From: Clostridiaceae bacterium
Lineage (GTDB): Bacteria; Bacillota; Clostridia; Oscillospirales; Acutalibacteraceae
Length of the DNA stretch: 64,000 bases
Direction: 5' to 3'
Assembly: GCA_016285645.1 (NCBI GenBank)
Contig: JAEERC010000048.1
Location: forward strand, 1-64,000
Shown piece by piece: positions 6,971 through 16,186 of this stretch (position 1 is its first letter; each line of letters opens with the position of its first letter). The notes under the pieces were generated by a model. It did no database searches. It was given only the letters and a program-made list of their open reading frames with translations, and was not told the DNA's origin. The position numbers were made by a program, and so were the translations under genes.

Positions 6971-9900
6971 ATGGCAAGAAAAAAGCAGACAATGGACGGC
7001 AACAACGCCGCTGCGTACGTCAGCTACGCGTTCACCGAAGTTGCCGGCATTTACCCCATCACCCCCTCGAGCCCCATGGCGGACTATGTTGACCAGTGGA
7101 GCGCTCAGGGCAAAAAGAACATTTTCGGCACAACCGTAAAGGTGGCTGAAATGCAGTCCGAAGCGGGTGCTTCGGGCACGGTTCACGGCTCACTCGCGGC
7201 AGGCGCTCTCACAACGACCTACACCGCTTCACAGGGCCTTCTTCTTATGATTCCCAACATGTATAAAATCGCGGGCGAACTTCTTCCCTGCGTTTTCCAT
7301 GTTTCGGCGCGTACGGTTGCTTCCCACGCGCTCAACATCTTCGGCGATCACTCCGACGTTTACGCCTGCCGTCAGACGGGCTTCGCCATGCTCGCCGAGA
7401 CAAACACCCAGGAAGTCATGGACCTCGGCGCGGTTGCCCACCTCGCGGCAATCGAGGGCAGAGTTCCCTTCATCAACTTCTTTGACGGTTTCCGCACCTC
7501 CCACGAAATTCAGAAGATTTCTCTCTGGGATTATGAGGACCTCAAAGAGATGTGCAACATGAAAGCGGTTGAGGATTTCCGCAAGCGCGCTCTCAACCCC
7601 GAGCGCCCCGTTATGCGCGGCTCGCACGAAAACGGCGACATCTTCTTCCAGCACCGTGAAGCGTGCAACAAGTATTACGACGCGGTTCCCGGCATCGTTG
7701 AAAAATATATGGACAAGGTCAACGCCAAACTCGGCACAGACTATAAACTTTTCAACTACTACGGCGCTCCCGACGCGGAGTATGTTATCGTGGCCATGGG
7801 CTCAATCTGCGACGTCGCTGAGGAAGTTATTGACTATCTCACCGCTCAGGGTGAAAAGGTCGGTCTTGTAAAGGTTCGCCTTTACCGTCCGTTCTCGGCT
7901 GAGAAACTTGTTGAAGCCATCCCCGCAACGGCAAAGAAGATTGCCGTTCTTGACAGAACAAAGGAGCCCGGCTCACTCGGCGAGCCCCTCTATCTCGATG
8001 TTGTTACCTCGCTTGCTAAGGCGGGCAAGTCAATCCCCGTAATCGGCGGCCGCTACGGCTTAGGTTCGAAGGACACTCCCCCTTCAAGCGTATTCGCTGT
8101 ATATGACGAACTCAAGAAGGACGCTCCCAAAGAGCAGTTCACTCTCGGCATCACCGACGATGTCACAAACCTTTCACTCGCTGAAGTTCCCTCGCCCAAC
8201 ACCGCGGCTGAAGGTACAATCGAGTGCAAATTCTGGGGTCTCGGCGGCGACGGCACCGTCGGCGCGAACAAGGACTCCATCAAGATTATCGGCGACCATA
8301 CCGACAAATATGTTCAGGCATATTTCCAGTATGACTCAAAGAAGACCGGCGGTATCACGATAAGCCACCTTCGTTTCGGCGACAAACCCATCAAGAGCCC
8401 CTACTACATCAACAAGGCGGACTTCGTTGCCTGCCACAACCCCTCATATGTTGAAAAAGGCTTCAAGATGGTCAACGACGTTAAACCCGGCGGCGTGTTC
8501 CTTATCAACTGCCAGTGGAGCCCCGAGGAACTTTCAACAAAGCTCAACGCCGAGGCAAAACAGATTATAGCCAAAAACAACATTCAGCTTTATACAATCA
8601 ACGCCATTGACCTTGCCGCGCAGATAGGCCTCGGCAAGCGCACAAACACCGTTCTTCAGTCCGCTTTCTTCTCACTTGCCAATGTTCTTCCCAAGGAAGA
8701 GGCAATCGGCTATATGAAAGAGAAAGCCCAGAAATTCATGAAGAAGGGCAAAGAAATCGTTGAAATGAACGAGAAGGCAATCGACGCGGGCGCGGACGCT
8801 CTTGTGAAGATTGACGTTCCCGCCGACTGGGCGAACGCAGTTGACACAGACGCTCCCGCAACCGAAAAAGGTCCCGCGAAGCTTGTCAAGATGGTTGACT
8901 CCATCATGAAGCCCGTAGGCAGCATGAACGGCGACTCCCTCCCCGTTTCTGCGTTTATGGATCACGTTGACGGCACCTTCGAACAGGGCGCTTCCGCTTA
9001 TGAAAAGCGCGGCGTTGCCGTTACCGTTCCCGCCTGGGACGCAGAGAAGTGCGCGCAGTGCAACAAGTGCGCGTTCGTCTGCCCGCACGCGACAATCCGT
9101 CCCTTCGCTCTCAATGACGAGGAAGCGGCTGCCGCTCCCGCTCAGGCAAAATTCGCCGAAGGCAAAATCAAGGCAAAAGGCATGAAATACATCATGAGCG
9201 TTTCTCCCATGGATTGTATGGGATGCGGCGTATGTATCGGCGTATGCCCGACAGGCGCTCTCACAATGGTTCCCAGAGAGACTCAGGATGACCAGCAGCC
9301 CGTATTCGACTATATGGTTGAAAGCGTATCCGACAAGGGTATAGCGGGCACAGACGCCATCAGCAGCCAGTTCAGCAAGCCCCTGCTTGAGTTCTCGGGC
9401 TCCTGCGCGGGCTGCGCGGAAACCTCCTACGCGCGTCTTGTCACCCAGCTCTTCGGCGACAGAATGTATATCTCCAACGCAACGGGCTGTTCGTCCATCT
9501 GGGGCGGCCCCGCGGCAACATCACCCTACACCACCAACAAGGCGGGTCACGGCCCCGCATGGGCTAACTCCCTGTTTGAGGATAACGCCGAGCACGGCTA
9601 CGGTATGTATCTCGGTCAGAACGCCATCCGCAACAGTCTTATAGAAAAGACCAAGGCACTCCTTGATGTTTACTGCACCGACGAAATCAAGGCAACCGCA
9701 AACGCTTACCTTGAAACAGTCAACGACGGCAAAGCCAATCAGGCGGCTACAGCGGCATTCGTCGCAGCTCTTGAAGACGGCATTGAAGACGGCTGCACCT
9801 GCCCCGGCTGCACACTCGCAAGGGAAATCCTCGCCGAGAAAGAATATCTCTCAAAGAAGAGCATCTGGATCTTCGGCGGCGACGGCTGGGCATACGACAT

Positions 9901-10522
9901 CGGCTTCGGCGGTGTTGACCACGTTCTCGCTTCCGGCGAAGATGTAAACATTATGGTATTCGACACCGAGGTTTACTCCAACACCGGCGGTCAGGCATCC
10001 AAGGCGTCCAACATCGGCCAGGTCGCTCAGTTCGCCGCGGCGGGCAAAGCGATTGCGAAGAAGAGCCTTGCGGAAATCGCGATGAGCTACGGTTATGTCT
10101 ATGTTGCTCAGATAGCCATGGGCGCTGACAACAACCAGACAATCAAAGCCATCACGGAAGCCGAAGCATATCCGGGTCCCTCAATCATCATCGCCTACGC
10201 CCCCTGCGAGATGCACTCCATCAAGGGCGGCATGGTCAACTGCCAGGCGGAGATGAAGAAGGCAGTTGCCTGCGGTTACTGGAATATGTTCCGCTACAAT
10301 CCCGCTCTCAAGGCGGAGGGCAAGAACCCCTTCACCATCGACAGCAAGGAAGCAAGCGCGAGCTACCGCGACTTCATTATGAACGAGGCCCGTTACTCCT
10401 CACTTACCCGCTCCTTCCCCGAGCGCGCGGAGGAACTCTTCACCAAGGCAGAGAACACCGCGGTTGAGAGATATGACCACCTGCTTCGTCTCAAGGATCT
10501 CTACGCCCCCAAAGGCGAATAA
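6971..10522 (+). CDS. nifJ: Pyruvate:ferredoxin (flavodoxin) oxidoreductase, single-chain
   Basis: 1183 residues, the full length of the homodimeric clostridial enzyme. It oxidises pyruvate with CoA to acetyl-CoA and CO2 and reduces ferredoxin, the main pyruvate-to-acetyl-CoA step in anaerobes. Domains seen in order: N-terminal pyrimidine-binding part (AFTEVAGIYPITPSSPM), transketolase C-like part, gamma domain (GLGGDGTVGANKD), a 2[4Fe-4S] ferredoxin domain with CxxCxxCxxxC at C694-C704 and C749-C759, and the TPP pyrophosphate-binding domain (GGDGWAYDIG, then YSNTGGQASK). The proximal cluster cysteines appear in SGSCAGCAETSY. Codon use strongly favours C-ending codons, as in highly expressed genes. 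Monocistronic, with its own promoter and terminator. Confidence 0.97.
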   Translation: MARKKQTMDGNNAAAYVSYAFTEVAGIYPITPSSPMADYVDQWSAQGKKNIFGTTVKVAEMQSEAGASGTVHGSLAAGALTTTYTASQGLLLMIPNMYKIAGELLPCVFHVSARTVASHALNIFGDHSDVYACRQTGFAMLAETNTQEVMDLGAVAHLAAIEGRVPFINFFDGFRTSHEIQKISLWDYEDLKEMCNMKAVEDFRKRALNPERPVMRGSHENGDIFFQHREACNKYYDAVPGIVEKYMDKVNAKLGTDYKLFNYYGAPDAEYVIVAMGSICDVAEEVIDYLTAQGEKVGLVKVRLYRPFSAEKLVEAIPATAKKIAVLDRTKEPGSLGEPLYLDVVTSLAKAGKSIPVIGGRYGLGSKDTPPSSVFAVYDELKKDAPKEQFTLGITDDVTNLSLAEVPSPNTAAEGTIECKFWGLGGDGTVGANKDSIKIIGDHTDKYVQAYFQYDSKKTGGITISHLRFGDKPIKSPYYINKADFVACHNPSYVEKGFKMVNDVKPGGVFLINCQWSPEELSTKLNAEAKQIIAKNNIQLYTINAIDLAAQIGLGKRTNTVLQSAFFSLANVLPKEEAIGYMKEKAQKFMKKGKEIVEMNEKAIDAGADALVKIDVPADWANAVDTDAPATEKGPAKLVKMVDSIMKPVGSMNGDSLPVSAFMDHVDGTFEQGASAYEKRGVAVTVPAWDAEKCAQCNKCAFVCPHATIRPFALNDEEAAAAPAQAKFAEGKIKAKGMKYIMSVSPMDCMGCGVCIGVCPTGALTMVPRETQDDQQPVFDYMVESVSDKGIAGTDAISSQFSKPLLEFSGSCAGCAETSYARLVTQLFGDRMYISNATGCSSIWGGPAATSPYTTNKAGHGPAWANSLFEDNAEHGYGMYLGQNAIRNSLIEKTKALLDVYCTDEIKATANAYLETVNDGKANQAATAAFVAALEDGIEDGCTCPGCTLAREILAEKEYLSKKSIWIFGGDGWAYDIGFGGVDHVLASGEDVNIMVFDTEVYSNTGGQASKASNIGQVAQFAAAGKAIAKKSLAEIAMSYGYVYVAQIAMGADNNQTIKAITEAEAYPGPSIIIAYAPCEMHSIKGGMVNCQAEMKKAVACGYWNMFRYNPALKAEGKNPFTIDSKEASASYRDFIMNEARYSSLTRSFPERAEELFTKAENTAVERYDHLLRLKDLYAPKGE

Positions 10523-10536
10523 TTGAATTAACATTT

Positions 10537-10575
10537 AATCCCCGCCGTGAAAACGGCGGGGATTTGTGTTTTGGT
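10537..10575 (+). terminator. Terminator of pyruvate:ferredoxin oxidoreductase
   Basis: ATCCCCGCCGT-gaaa-ACGGCGGGGAT, an 11-bp perfect stem with a GAAA-type loop, followed by a T-rich tail. Confidence 0.93.
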
Positions 10576-10896
10576 TAAATCCTTGCGGATGTTCCCTGAC
10601 AACGCCGCGTAGGGGCGGATATTATCCGCCCGCCAAGCCACCGCATAATCAGTTCAAAAATGTAGGGCACGGATTCTTCCGTGCCGCCTGTGTCAATGAG
10701 GAATGAGCAAGGAGTAATGAGAAATTAAGGGGCGCGAGCGCCGATATTACACCTCATCCGGGTTCGCTGCGCTCACCCACCTTTTTTCTCCGAAAACGGG
10801 CACCCTTTTGTCGCTTACGCGACATTTCCCCTGTCAGGGGAATAACCTCGAGGGGAAGGCTTTGTCCTCGCGGACTTCCTTGTTGCGGCGGGATTG

Positions 10897-10962
10897 GGGT
10901 GCGGGTCTCCGGTGGAGACCTCTGCCGAAGGCAGAAGCACCGACCGAGCCGGGAGGCGAGAC
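10897..10962 (-). repeat. 66-bp module, copy 1 (reverse), inside a TGTAGGG repeat
   Basis: The reverse complement runs from GTCTCGCC to GCACCC and is exactly 66 bp. It contains the CTGCC-ttc-GGCAG hairpin and the GGTCTCC-acc-GGAGACC hairpin. Its flanks are the two halves of the palindromic GGGCGGGAT/ATCCCGCC repeat. Confidence 0.85.
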
Positions 10963-11116
10963 CATCCCGCCCTACATTTACAAAAAGTTTCCGTCTGTAA
11001 TAGCCCTCTCCAAGAACGGAGAGGGTGTCCCGAAGGGACGGGTGTGGCGATTATTTAATCGGCGCTTTGCGCGGACTCCTTCCGTCACGGTGTTGCGTTG
11101 CAACGCCGTGCCACCT

Positions 11117-11182
11117 GTCTCGCCTGCCGGCTCGGTCGGTGCTTCTGCCTTCGGCAGAGGTTCCCACCGGGAACCCGCACCC
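11117..11182 (+). repeat. 66-bp module, copy 2, interrupting a second repeat type
   Basis: Exactly 66 bp from GTCTCGCC to GCACCC, with hairpins CTGCC-ttc-GGCAG and GGTTCCC-acc-GGGAACC. It separates GTGCCACCT from GGAGGAGGCCAC. These parts are joined by only a few bases at 46355-46390, which therefore looks like the empty site. Confidence 0.85.
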
Positions 11183-11240
11183 CCAATGGAGGAGGCCACG
11201 ACGGACGGATTTTTTGAGGTAAACTTTGGACAGGACTGCT

Positions 11241-11267
11241 TAATATTAATTGTATATATTAATATTA
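11241..11267. repeat. Perfect AT-rich inverted repeat upstream of the larA-like operon
   Basis: TAATATTAAT-tgtatat-ATTAATATTA, 10-bp perfect arms, centred about 36 bp upstream of the candidate -35. It could be an operator; the regulator is unknown. Confidence 0.5.
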
Positions 11268-11289
11268 TGTGAAATAATGATATATTATC

Positions 11290-11318
11290 TTGAATATAAA
11301 ATTTTATTGTGATAAACT
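11290..11318 (+). promoter_or_regulatory. Candidate promoter of the larA-like/gnd/kinase operon
   Basis: TTGAAT (11290-11295), 17-nt spacer, TAAACT (11313-11318). It leaves a leader of about 25 nt before the GGGGAGG Shine-Dalgarno. Confidence 0.55.
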
Positions 11319-11350
11319 TTTAAAAGATACTAAAATGGGGAGGTATGGGG

Positions 11351-12610
11351 ATGATTCTCAACTCTTCGGGCGGGATAAGCGCGGATGAACTGCGCGGCGC
11401 GCTCGGAAAATCGCTTGAGGGCAAGGAACTAAAAAAGGTTCTTATTCTTCCGCCCGACTACACCCGTCTCTATTCAGGCGCGGGCAAAATAACCGCCGCC
11501 TACTATGATATTCTCAAGGACAAATGCGAAATCGACATTATGCCCGCCCTCGGCACTCACGAGCCGATGACGAGGGAGGAATGCCTCGCGTTTTTCGGCG
11601 AGGGCGTTCCCTTTGAGAAAATCATAGTCCACAACTGGCGCACCGATGTTGTAAAACTCGGCGAAGTGCCCGCTCAATTCGTAACCGAGGTTTCCGAAGG
11701 GCTTGTGACCGACAAAATAGATGTTGAGGTAAACCGCAGAATCGTAAACGGCGGCTACGACCTCATAATTTCAATCGGTCAGGTTGTGCCCCACGAGGTT
11801 GTGGGTATGGCGAACTACTCAAAAAACATTTTCGTCGGTTGCGGCGGAAGCAATATGATAAACTCCTCGCACATGCTCGGCGCCTTCTACGGACTTGAGC
11901 GGATTATGGGCAAGGACCACTCCCCCGTGCGCAAGGTTTTCGACTACGCGCAGGAGCATTATTTAAGCGACCTTCCGCTTATGTATGTGCTCACGGTAAC
12001 AACGAACGAGGGCGATGAAACCTTCATTCACGGCTTATATATAGGCGACAAGCTCGGCAACCAGCGCTATCTTTTTGAACAGGCGGTTGAGATGAGTCAG
12101 AAACTGAATCTCATTCACCTCAAAACTCCGATAAAGAAAGCCGTTGTTTACCTTGACCCGCGGGAGTTCAAAAGCACCTGGCTCGGCAACAAGGCGGTCT
12201 ACCGCACGAGAATGGCTATAGCCGACGGCGGCGAGCTTATAATTCTCGCCCCGGGAGTGAAAAAATTCGGCGAGGACGCGGCAAACGACGCGCTCATACG
12301 CAAATACGGCTATGTCGGGCGCGAAAAGGTGCTTGAACTTACAAACGCGAACGAGGATCTGCAGGCGAATCTCTCCGTTGCCGCCCACCTTATTCACGGC
12401 TCGTCGGACGGCAGATTTTCAATCACCTACTGCACCGAGTATTTAAGCGAAGAGGAAGTGCGAAACGCGAACTTCGGCTATATCCCCTATGCTGAAGCGG
12501 TTAAGAAATACAACCCCGAAACGCTTAAAGACGGCTGGTGCACTCTCGAAGACGGCGAGGAAATCTTTTATGTGAGCAACCCCGCTCTGGGTCTCTGGAG
12601 CGTTGACTGA
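11351..12610 (+). CDS. LarA-family nickel-pincer racemase/epimerase (DUF2088 type)
   Basis: 419 residues. The start at 11351 is 7 nt from GGGGAGG, whereas the ATG at 11345 is 1 nt away. The LarA active-site pattern is present: DYTR (R39), GTH (H70), VVPHE (H148), NYSKN (K158) and SSHML (H174). The spacings H148-K158 (10) and K158-H174 (16) equal those of H174, K184 and H200 in Lactobacillus LarA, where the Lys and His hold the nickel-pincer nucleotide and the other His act as bases. The family interconverts configurations of 2-hydroxyacids: lactate in the founder, other acids including sugar acids in relatives. Neighbours are a 6-phosphogluconate dehydrogenase and a sugar-acid-type kinase, so a C2 epimerase of gluconate/mannonate-like acids is more plausible here than lactate racemase. 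No larB, larC or larE cofactor genes are in the window. Confidence 0.82.
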   Translation: MILNSSGGISADELRGALGKSLEGKELKKVLILPPDYTRLYSGAGKITAAYYDILKDKCEIDIMPALGTHEPMTREECLAFFGEGVPFEKIIVHNWRTDVVKLGEVPAQFVTEVSEGLVTDKIDVEVNRRIVNGGYDLIISIGQVVPHEVVGMANYSKNIFVGCGGSNMINSSHMLGAFYGLERIMGKDHSPVRKVFDYAQEHYLSDLPLMYVLTVTTNEGDETFIHGLYIGDKLGNQRYLFEQAVEMSQKLNLIHLKTPIKKAVVYLDPREFKSTWLGNKAVYRTRMAIADGGELIILAPGVKKFGEDAANDALIRKYGYVGREKVLELTNANEDLQANLSVAAHLIHGSSDGRFSITYCTEYLSEEEVRNANFGYIPYAEAVKKYNPETLKDGWCTLEDGEEIFYVSNPALGLWSVD

Positions 12611-12637
12611 CAAATTAACAGAAAGGACTGTTTTTAT

Positions 12638-14089
12638 ATGAAAAAATCTGACATAGGTCTCATAGGTCTTGCGGTTATGGGCGAAAACCTTGTTATGAAT
12701 ATGGAGAGCAAGGGCTTCACCGTATCGGTTTACAACCGCACAACCGAAAAGGTTAAAAAATTCGTTGAAGGCAGAGCAAGCGGCAAAAACATCGTCGGCA
12801 CATATTCGTTGCAGGAGCTTGTTGACTCGCTCGAAAAGCCCCGCAAGGTTATGATGATGATTAAGGCAGGCAAAGCCGTTGACGACACAATCGAGAGTCT
12901 TATCCCTCTGCTCGAGGAGGGCGACATCATCATTGACGGCGGCAACTCCCATTTTCCCGACACAATAAGACGCACCGAATATGTTGAAAGCAAAGGTCTT
13001 CTCTACATCGGCACGGGCGTTTCCGGCGGCGAGGAGGGCGCTCTCAAGGGTCCGAGTCTTATGCCCGGCGGCTCCGTAAAGGCGTGGGAGAGCGTAAAGC
13101 CCATTCTTCAGGCAATCTGCGCCAAGGTTGAGGACGGCTCCCCCTGCTGCGACTGGGTGGGCGAAAACGGCGCCGGTCACTTTGTGAAGATGGTTCACAA
13201 CGGCATTGAATACGGCGATATGCAGCTTATATGCGAGGCGTACCAGTTAATGCGCGACCTGCTCGGTATGGGCGACGACGAAATGCGCGATGTTTTCGCG
13301 AAATGGAACGAGGGCGACCTCGACAGTTACCTTATTGAAATAACACGCGATATTCTCGGCTATAAAGACACCGACGGCGAGCCGATTGTTGAGAAAATTC
13401 TCGACACTGCGGGTCAGAAGGGCACCGGCAAATGGGCAAGCATCGCCGCCCTTGACGAGGGCGTGCCGCTAACGCTCATAGGCGAGGCCGTGTTCTCACG
13501 CTGCCTTTCGGCAATGAAAGAGGAAAGAGTCGGCGCCTCAAAGGTTCTTTCGGGCCCGAAGCCCGCTTTCGAAGGCGACAAAGCGCAGTTCATAAAGGAT
13601 ATAAAAGACGCTCTCTATGCCGCGAAAATCGTTTCATACGCCCAGGGCTATACCCTTATGAGGGCGGCGGCGAAAACATATAACTGGAATCTCAACTACG
13701 GCGGAATCGCGCTTATGTGGCGCGGCGGCTGTATTATCAGAAGCGTGTTCCTCGGCAAAATCAAGGAGGCGTACGACAGCAACCCCAACCTCACCAACCT
13801 TCTGCTCGACCCCTATTTCAAGGATATAATCGAAAAGGCGCAGGCGGGCTGGAGAAGAGTGTGCGCGGCGGCTATAGCCAACGGTATTCCCGTGCCCGCA
13901 ATGACAACGGCTCTCGGCTATTTCGACGGCTACCGCTGTGAGAGACTGCCCGCGAACCTTCTTCAGGCGCAGAGAGACTACTTCGGCGCTCACACCTACG
14001 AACGCCTTGACGCGCCGAGAGGCGAATTCTTCCACACCAACTGGACAGGCGAGGGCGGCGACACCTTTGCCACACAATATAACGCCTGA
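12638..14089 (+). CDS. gndA: 6-phosphogluconate dehydrogenase, decarboxylating
   Basis: 483 residues, close to the roughly 470-480 usual for the long form. The N-terminal Rossmann part has [14 protein letters not shown] and the NRTTEK turn. The central catalytic region shows [19 protein letters not shown] and [10 protein letters not shown], with the conserved Lys in [16 protein letters not shown] and the C-terminal [10 protein letters not shown] tail are intact. The enzyme oxidises 6-phosphogluconate to ribulose 5-phosphate, CO2 and NAD(P)H. It is 27 nt downstream of the LarA-like gene and 18 nt upstream of the kinase, in one operon. That placement suggests growth on a sugar acid rather than a classical oxidative pentose-phosphate branch, since no glucose-6-phosphate dehydrogenase is nearby. 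Confidence 0.95.
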   Translation: MKKSDIGLIGLAVMGENLVMNMESKGFTVSVYNRTTEKVKKFVEGRASGKNIVGTYSLQELVDSLEKPRKVMMMIKAGKAVDDTIESLIPLLEEGDIIIDGGNSHFPDTIRRTEYVESKGLLYIGTGVSGGEEGALKGPSLMPGGSVKAWESVKPILQAICAKVEDGSPCCDWVGENGAGHFVKMVHNGIEYGDMQLICEAYQLMRDLLGMGDDEMRDVFAKWNEGDLDSYLIEITRDILGYKDTDGEPIVEKILDTAGQKGTGKWASIAALDEGVPLTLIGEAVFSRCLSAMKEERVGASKVLSGPKPAFEGDKAQFIKDIKDALYAAKIVSYAQGYTLMRAAAKTYNWNLNYGGIALMWRGGCIIRSVFLGKIKEAYDSNPNLTNLLLDPYFKDIIEKAQAGWRRVCAAAIANGIPVPAMTTALGYFDGYRCERLPANLLQAQRDYFGAHTYERLDAPRGEFFHTNWTGEGGDTFATQYNA

Positions 14090-14107
14090 TTGAAAAGAGG
14101 TATTGTT

Positions 14108-15184
14108 ATGCTTAACATCAAGAAAGATTACACCTGGGCTCTCGTTGTTCCCACAAGCATGGGCGTGCGCATCTGCCCGCCCGACGGCCAGCCCGTAGCG
14201 TCGAGCAACCTGTTTATGATGCAGGCGACCAGCGCGGAGACGAATGTTGCCAGCATTTCATCCTATCTCGGTCTGCCGGTAAAAGTACTTACCACCTTTG
14301 TTGAGGGCAGCCCGATTGCGGATTTCATAAAGCGCGACCTGCGCTCGAGAGGTATGGTATTTGAGGGCAAGGATGTTCCTCAGGGCGGGCCCTGGGGCTA
14401 CCGCCACCAGTTCAACATAGCCGACAGCGGCTGCGGCTCACGCGGACCGAGAGTGTGCAACGACAGAGCCGGCGAGGTCGGCAGAACGCTCAACATAAAC
14501 GATTTCGATGTTGACCGCATTTTCGGCAAAGAGGGAGTAGCCGTGCTCCACCTTTCGGGGCTTATAGGAGCGCTCTCGCCCGAAACCAGCAGATTCTGCC
14601 TTGAACTTGCGAGAGCGGCGAAAAAATACGGCACGCTCATCTCGTTCGATCTGAACTACCGCGCCACCTTCTGGAAAAACAGGGAGGAGGAGCTTCACGC
14701 AATATTCACCGAAATCGCCTCGCTCGCCGATATACTCGTAGGCAACGAGGAGGATTTCCAGCTCTGCCTCGGCATAAAAGGTCCCGATGCGGGCGGCAAG
14801 GATCTCGCTGCGAAAATCGACGGTTTCAAGGGTATGATTGACTGCGTGCGCGAGAGTTTCCCGAACGCTTCCGTTTACGCCACGACCCTTCGCCAGGTTG
14901 TAAACGCCAACACCCATCTCTGGGGCGCGATTATGTATTGCGACGGCGACTGGCAGGTTGTTGAGCCGCGTGAAATAAGAGTGCTTGACCGCATCGGCGG
15001 CGGCGACGGCTTTGTGGGCGGTATGCTTTACGCCATCCTTAAAGGCTGGGAGAGCGAAAAGTGGATTCAGTTCGGCTGGGCAACCGGCGCGCTCGCGACC
15101 ACTTTCTTAACCGACTACGCGCAGCCCGCGGACGAGGATATGGTATGGAGCGTCTGGAGCGGCAACGCGAGAGTAAAAAGATAA
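14108..15184 (+). CDS. PfkB-family carbohydrate kinase, KDG-kinase-like
   Basis: 358 residues. The ATG at 14108 has GAGG 7 nt upstream and is preferred to the TTG at 14090. The ribokinase fold is clear: FDLNYRATFW (180-189), NEEDF (213-217) and the C-terminal anion-hole motif DRIGGGDGF (294-302), with GGGD in place of the usual GAGD. FDLNYR is typical of 2-keto-3-deoxygluconate kinases, so the substrate is probably a sugar acid. In this operon it could phosphorylate gluconate or a related acid before 6PGDH acts. That is inference from context, and a KDG kinase is the main alternative. It is the last gene of the operon, followed by a strong terminator. Confidence 0.82.
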   Translation: MLNIKKDYTWALVVPTSMGVRICPPDGQPVASSNLFMMQATSAETNVASISSYLGLPVKVLTTFVEGSPIADFIKRDLRSRGMVFEGKDVPQGGPWGYRHQFNIADSGCGSRGPRVCNDRAGEVGRTLNINDFDVDRIFGKEGVAVLHLSGLIGALSPETSRFCLELARAAKKYGTLISFDLNYRATFWKNREEELHAIFTEIASLADILVGNEEDFQLCLGIKGPDAGGKDLAAKIDGFKGMIDCVRESFPNASVYATTLRQVVNANTHLWGAIMYCDGDWQVVEPREIRVLDRIGGGDGFVGGMLYAILKGWESEKWIQFGWATGALATTFLTDYAQPADEDMVWSVWSGNARVKR

Positions 15185-15191
15185 AAATCAA

Positions 15192-15217
15192 GGGAGCGGA
15201 AAACCGCTCCCATTTTT
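15192..15217 (+). terminator. Terminator of the larA-like/gnd/kinase operon
   Basis: GGGAGCGG-aaaa-CCGCTCCC followed by ATTTTT. Confidence 0.88.
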
Positions 15218-15229
15218 CATTTCACGAAA

Positions 15230-15262
15230 AAACGGACCTGCGAATGCAAGTCCGTTGTTTTT
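15230..15262 (-). terminator. Terminator of rplU-prp-rpmA
   Basis: ACGGAC/GTCCGT stem with a 12-nt loop. Leftward reading gives a T6 run. A T-rich tail on the right makes it potentially bidirectional. Confidence 0.75.
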
Positions 15263-15273
15263 GTTTTCAGCGA

Positions 15274-15558
15274 TTACTGTTCAACTTCGTAAACGCTTAC
15301 CTTTTTGCGGTCTCTGCCAAGGCGTTCGAATCTTACAGTGCCGTCAACCTTCGCGTAGAGAGTGTCATCAGAGCCGATGCCGACATTGGTGCCGGGATGG
15401 ATGTGAGTGCCTCTCTGCCTTACAAGGATGTTGCCTGCAAGAACAAACTGACCGTCCGCTCTTTTAACGCCGAGACGCTTGGACTCGGAATCGCGGCCGT
15501 TACGGGTTGAACCCATACCTTTTTTATGAGCAAAAAGCTGAATGTTAACTTTAAGCAT
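15274..15558 (-). CDS. rpmA: Ribosomal protein bL27 with cleavable N-terminus
   Basis: 94 residues. The body has [20 protein letters not shown] and [20 protein letters not shown], typical of bL27 in the large subunit near the peptidyl-transferase centre. It begins [14 protein letters not shown], the Firmicute-type leader in which the sequence up to the FA pair is removed by the Prp protease before the protein can function. The prp gene is directly upstream; its stop codon overlaps this ATG (TAATG). This is the third gene of a rplU-prp-rpmA operon. Confidence 0.97.
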   Translation of the reverse strand: MLKVNIQLFAHKKGMGSTRNGRDSESKRLGVKRADGQFVLAGNILVRQRGTHIHPGTNVGIGSDDTLYAKVDGTVRFERLGRDRKKVSVYEVEQ

Positions 15559-15875
15559 TACTGTACACCTCCGTAAATTACTTTGACTTTTCCGGGATAC
15601 TGTTCCGAAATGTTTCTGAGATGGATTTCGAGCCCTCTGAGCACCGCCTGCACCGCTTGTGACGGGCGGGCGAGTTTTAACTCAAGCTTTCCGTCGCTCT
15701 CTTTGACAGACGCTTTTTCTTTGATGACATCGGTCACCGTATTCGCGGCCATATAAGCCGCCGATGAAACCGCGGCGCAGACTATATCTCTGCCCTCTTC
15801 ATCAAAACCGGAATGTCCTTCCAGCGAGAATCCCGAAAGGTTTTCACCATCGATGAAAAATGTTGCGTTGATCAT
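15558..15875 (-). CDS. prp: Ribosomal-processing cysteine protease Prp
   Basis: 105 residues. The motif [20 protein letters not shown] carries the catalytic His (residue 20) and Cys (residue 32) with 11 residues between them, as in characterised Prp. Prp cleaves the N-terminal extension of bL27 in Firmicutes and related phyla. The gene is flanked by rplU and rpmA with overlapping TAATG junctions on both sides, so stoichiometric co-translation is likely. Length and active-site spacing are normal. Confidence 0.95.
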   Translation of the reverse strand: MINATFFIDGENLSGFSLEGHSGFDEEGRDIVCAAVSSAAYMAANTVTDVIKEKASVKESDGKLELKLARPSQAVQAVLRGLEIHLRNISEQYPGKVKVIYGGVQ

Positions 15876-16186
15876 TAAGCGTTGATTGAAGAAATTTCAA
15901 CCTTTGTGTAGGGCTGTCTGTGGCCCATCTTGCGTTTTTCGTTCTTCTTGGGTTTGTAAGTGAAAACTGTGATTTTCTTCGCTTTGCCGTTCTTTACGAC
16001 CTTAGCGGTTACTGTTGCACCCTTGAGATAAGGAGTGCCGACGGAGATGCCGTCATCAGAGCCGATAGCAACAACATTGTCAAATGTGTAGTCGCTGTCT
16101 TCTTCAGCGTCAAGCTTCTCGATAAAAACAGTGTCGCCTGCTTCCACCTTGTACTGCTTTCCGCCGGTTTCGATAATTGCGTACAT
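15875..16186 (-). CDS. rplU: Ribosomal protein bL21
   Basis: 103 residues beginning [18 protein letters not shown], the invariant bL21 opening, and ending [18 protein letters not shown] with the 23S-rRNA-binding motif GHRQPYT. The start at 16186 fits family length; an in-frame extension to 16231 would add 15 non-homologous residues. First gene of the rplU-prp-rpmA operon, with a perfect sigma-A promoter and a leader of about 90 nt. Confidence 0.97.
   Translation of the reverse strand: MYAIIETGGKQYKVEAGDTVFIEKLDAEEDSDYTFDNVVAIGSDDGISVGTPYLKGATVTAKVVKNGKAKKITVFTYKPKKNEKRKMGHRQPYTKVEISSINA

Larger units (their letters stand above)
10576..11240. repeat. Repeat island 1: gene-free mosaic of palindromic repeat modules
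   Basis: About 660 bp with no credible gene. It is assembled from modules that recur near 45.84-46.40 kb. (a) TGTAGGG-type hairpins at about 10609-10635 (GGGCGGATA/TATCCGCCC) and 10661-10688 (GGCACGGA/TCCGTGCC). (b) A block at 10782-10847 containing TCGCTTACGCGA and CCCCTGTCAGGGG, nearly identical to 46157-46222. (c) A third TGTAGGG-type repeat at 10885-10977, in reverse, carrying a 66-bp insert. (d) A CACGGTGTTGCGTTGCAACGCCGTG repeat at 11075-11212 carrying the same 66-bp insert. Long open frames run through it on both strands but have no start signals and consist of palindrome translations. Function is unknown; mobile intergenic repeat is the likeliest class. Confidence 0.8.

Noticed and set aside
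10808-11272. 154-codon open frame on the plus strand in repeat island 1
   Set aside because: It runs straight through palindromic repeat modules, has no Shine-Dalgarno, and its counterpart modules in island 2 are rearranged, so reading-frame conservation is absent.
11351-12610. Naming the LarA homologue lactate racemase
   Set aside because: Active-site residues fit the family, but the operon context points to a sugar acid; substrate cannot be read from sequence.
12443-13198. 251-codon minus-strand open frame over larA-like/gndA
   Set aside because: Antisense to two strongly conserved genes; a shadow of codon bias.
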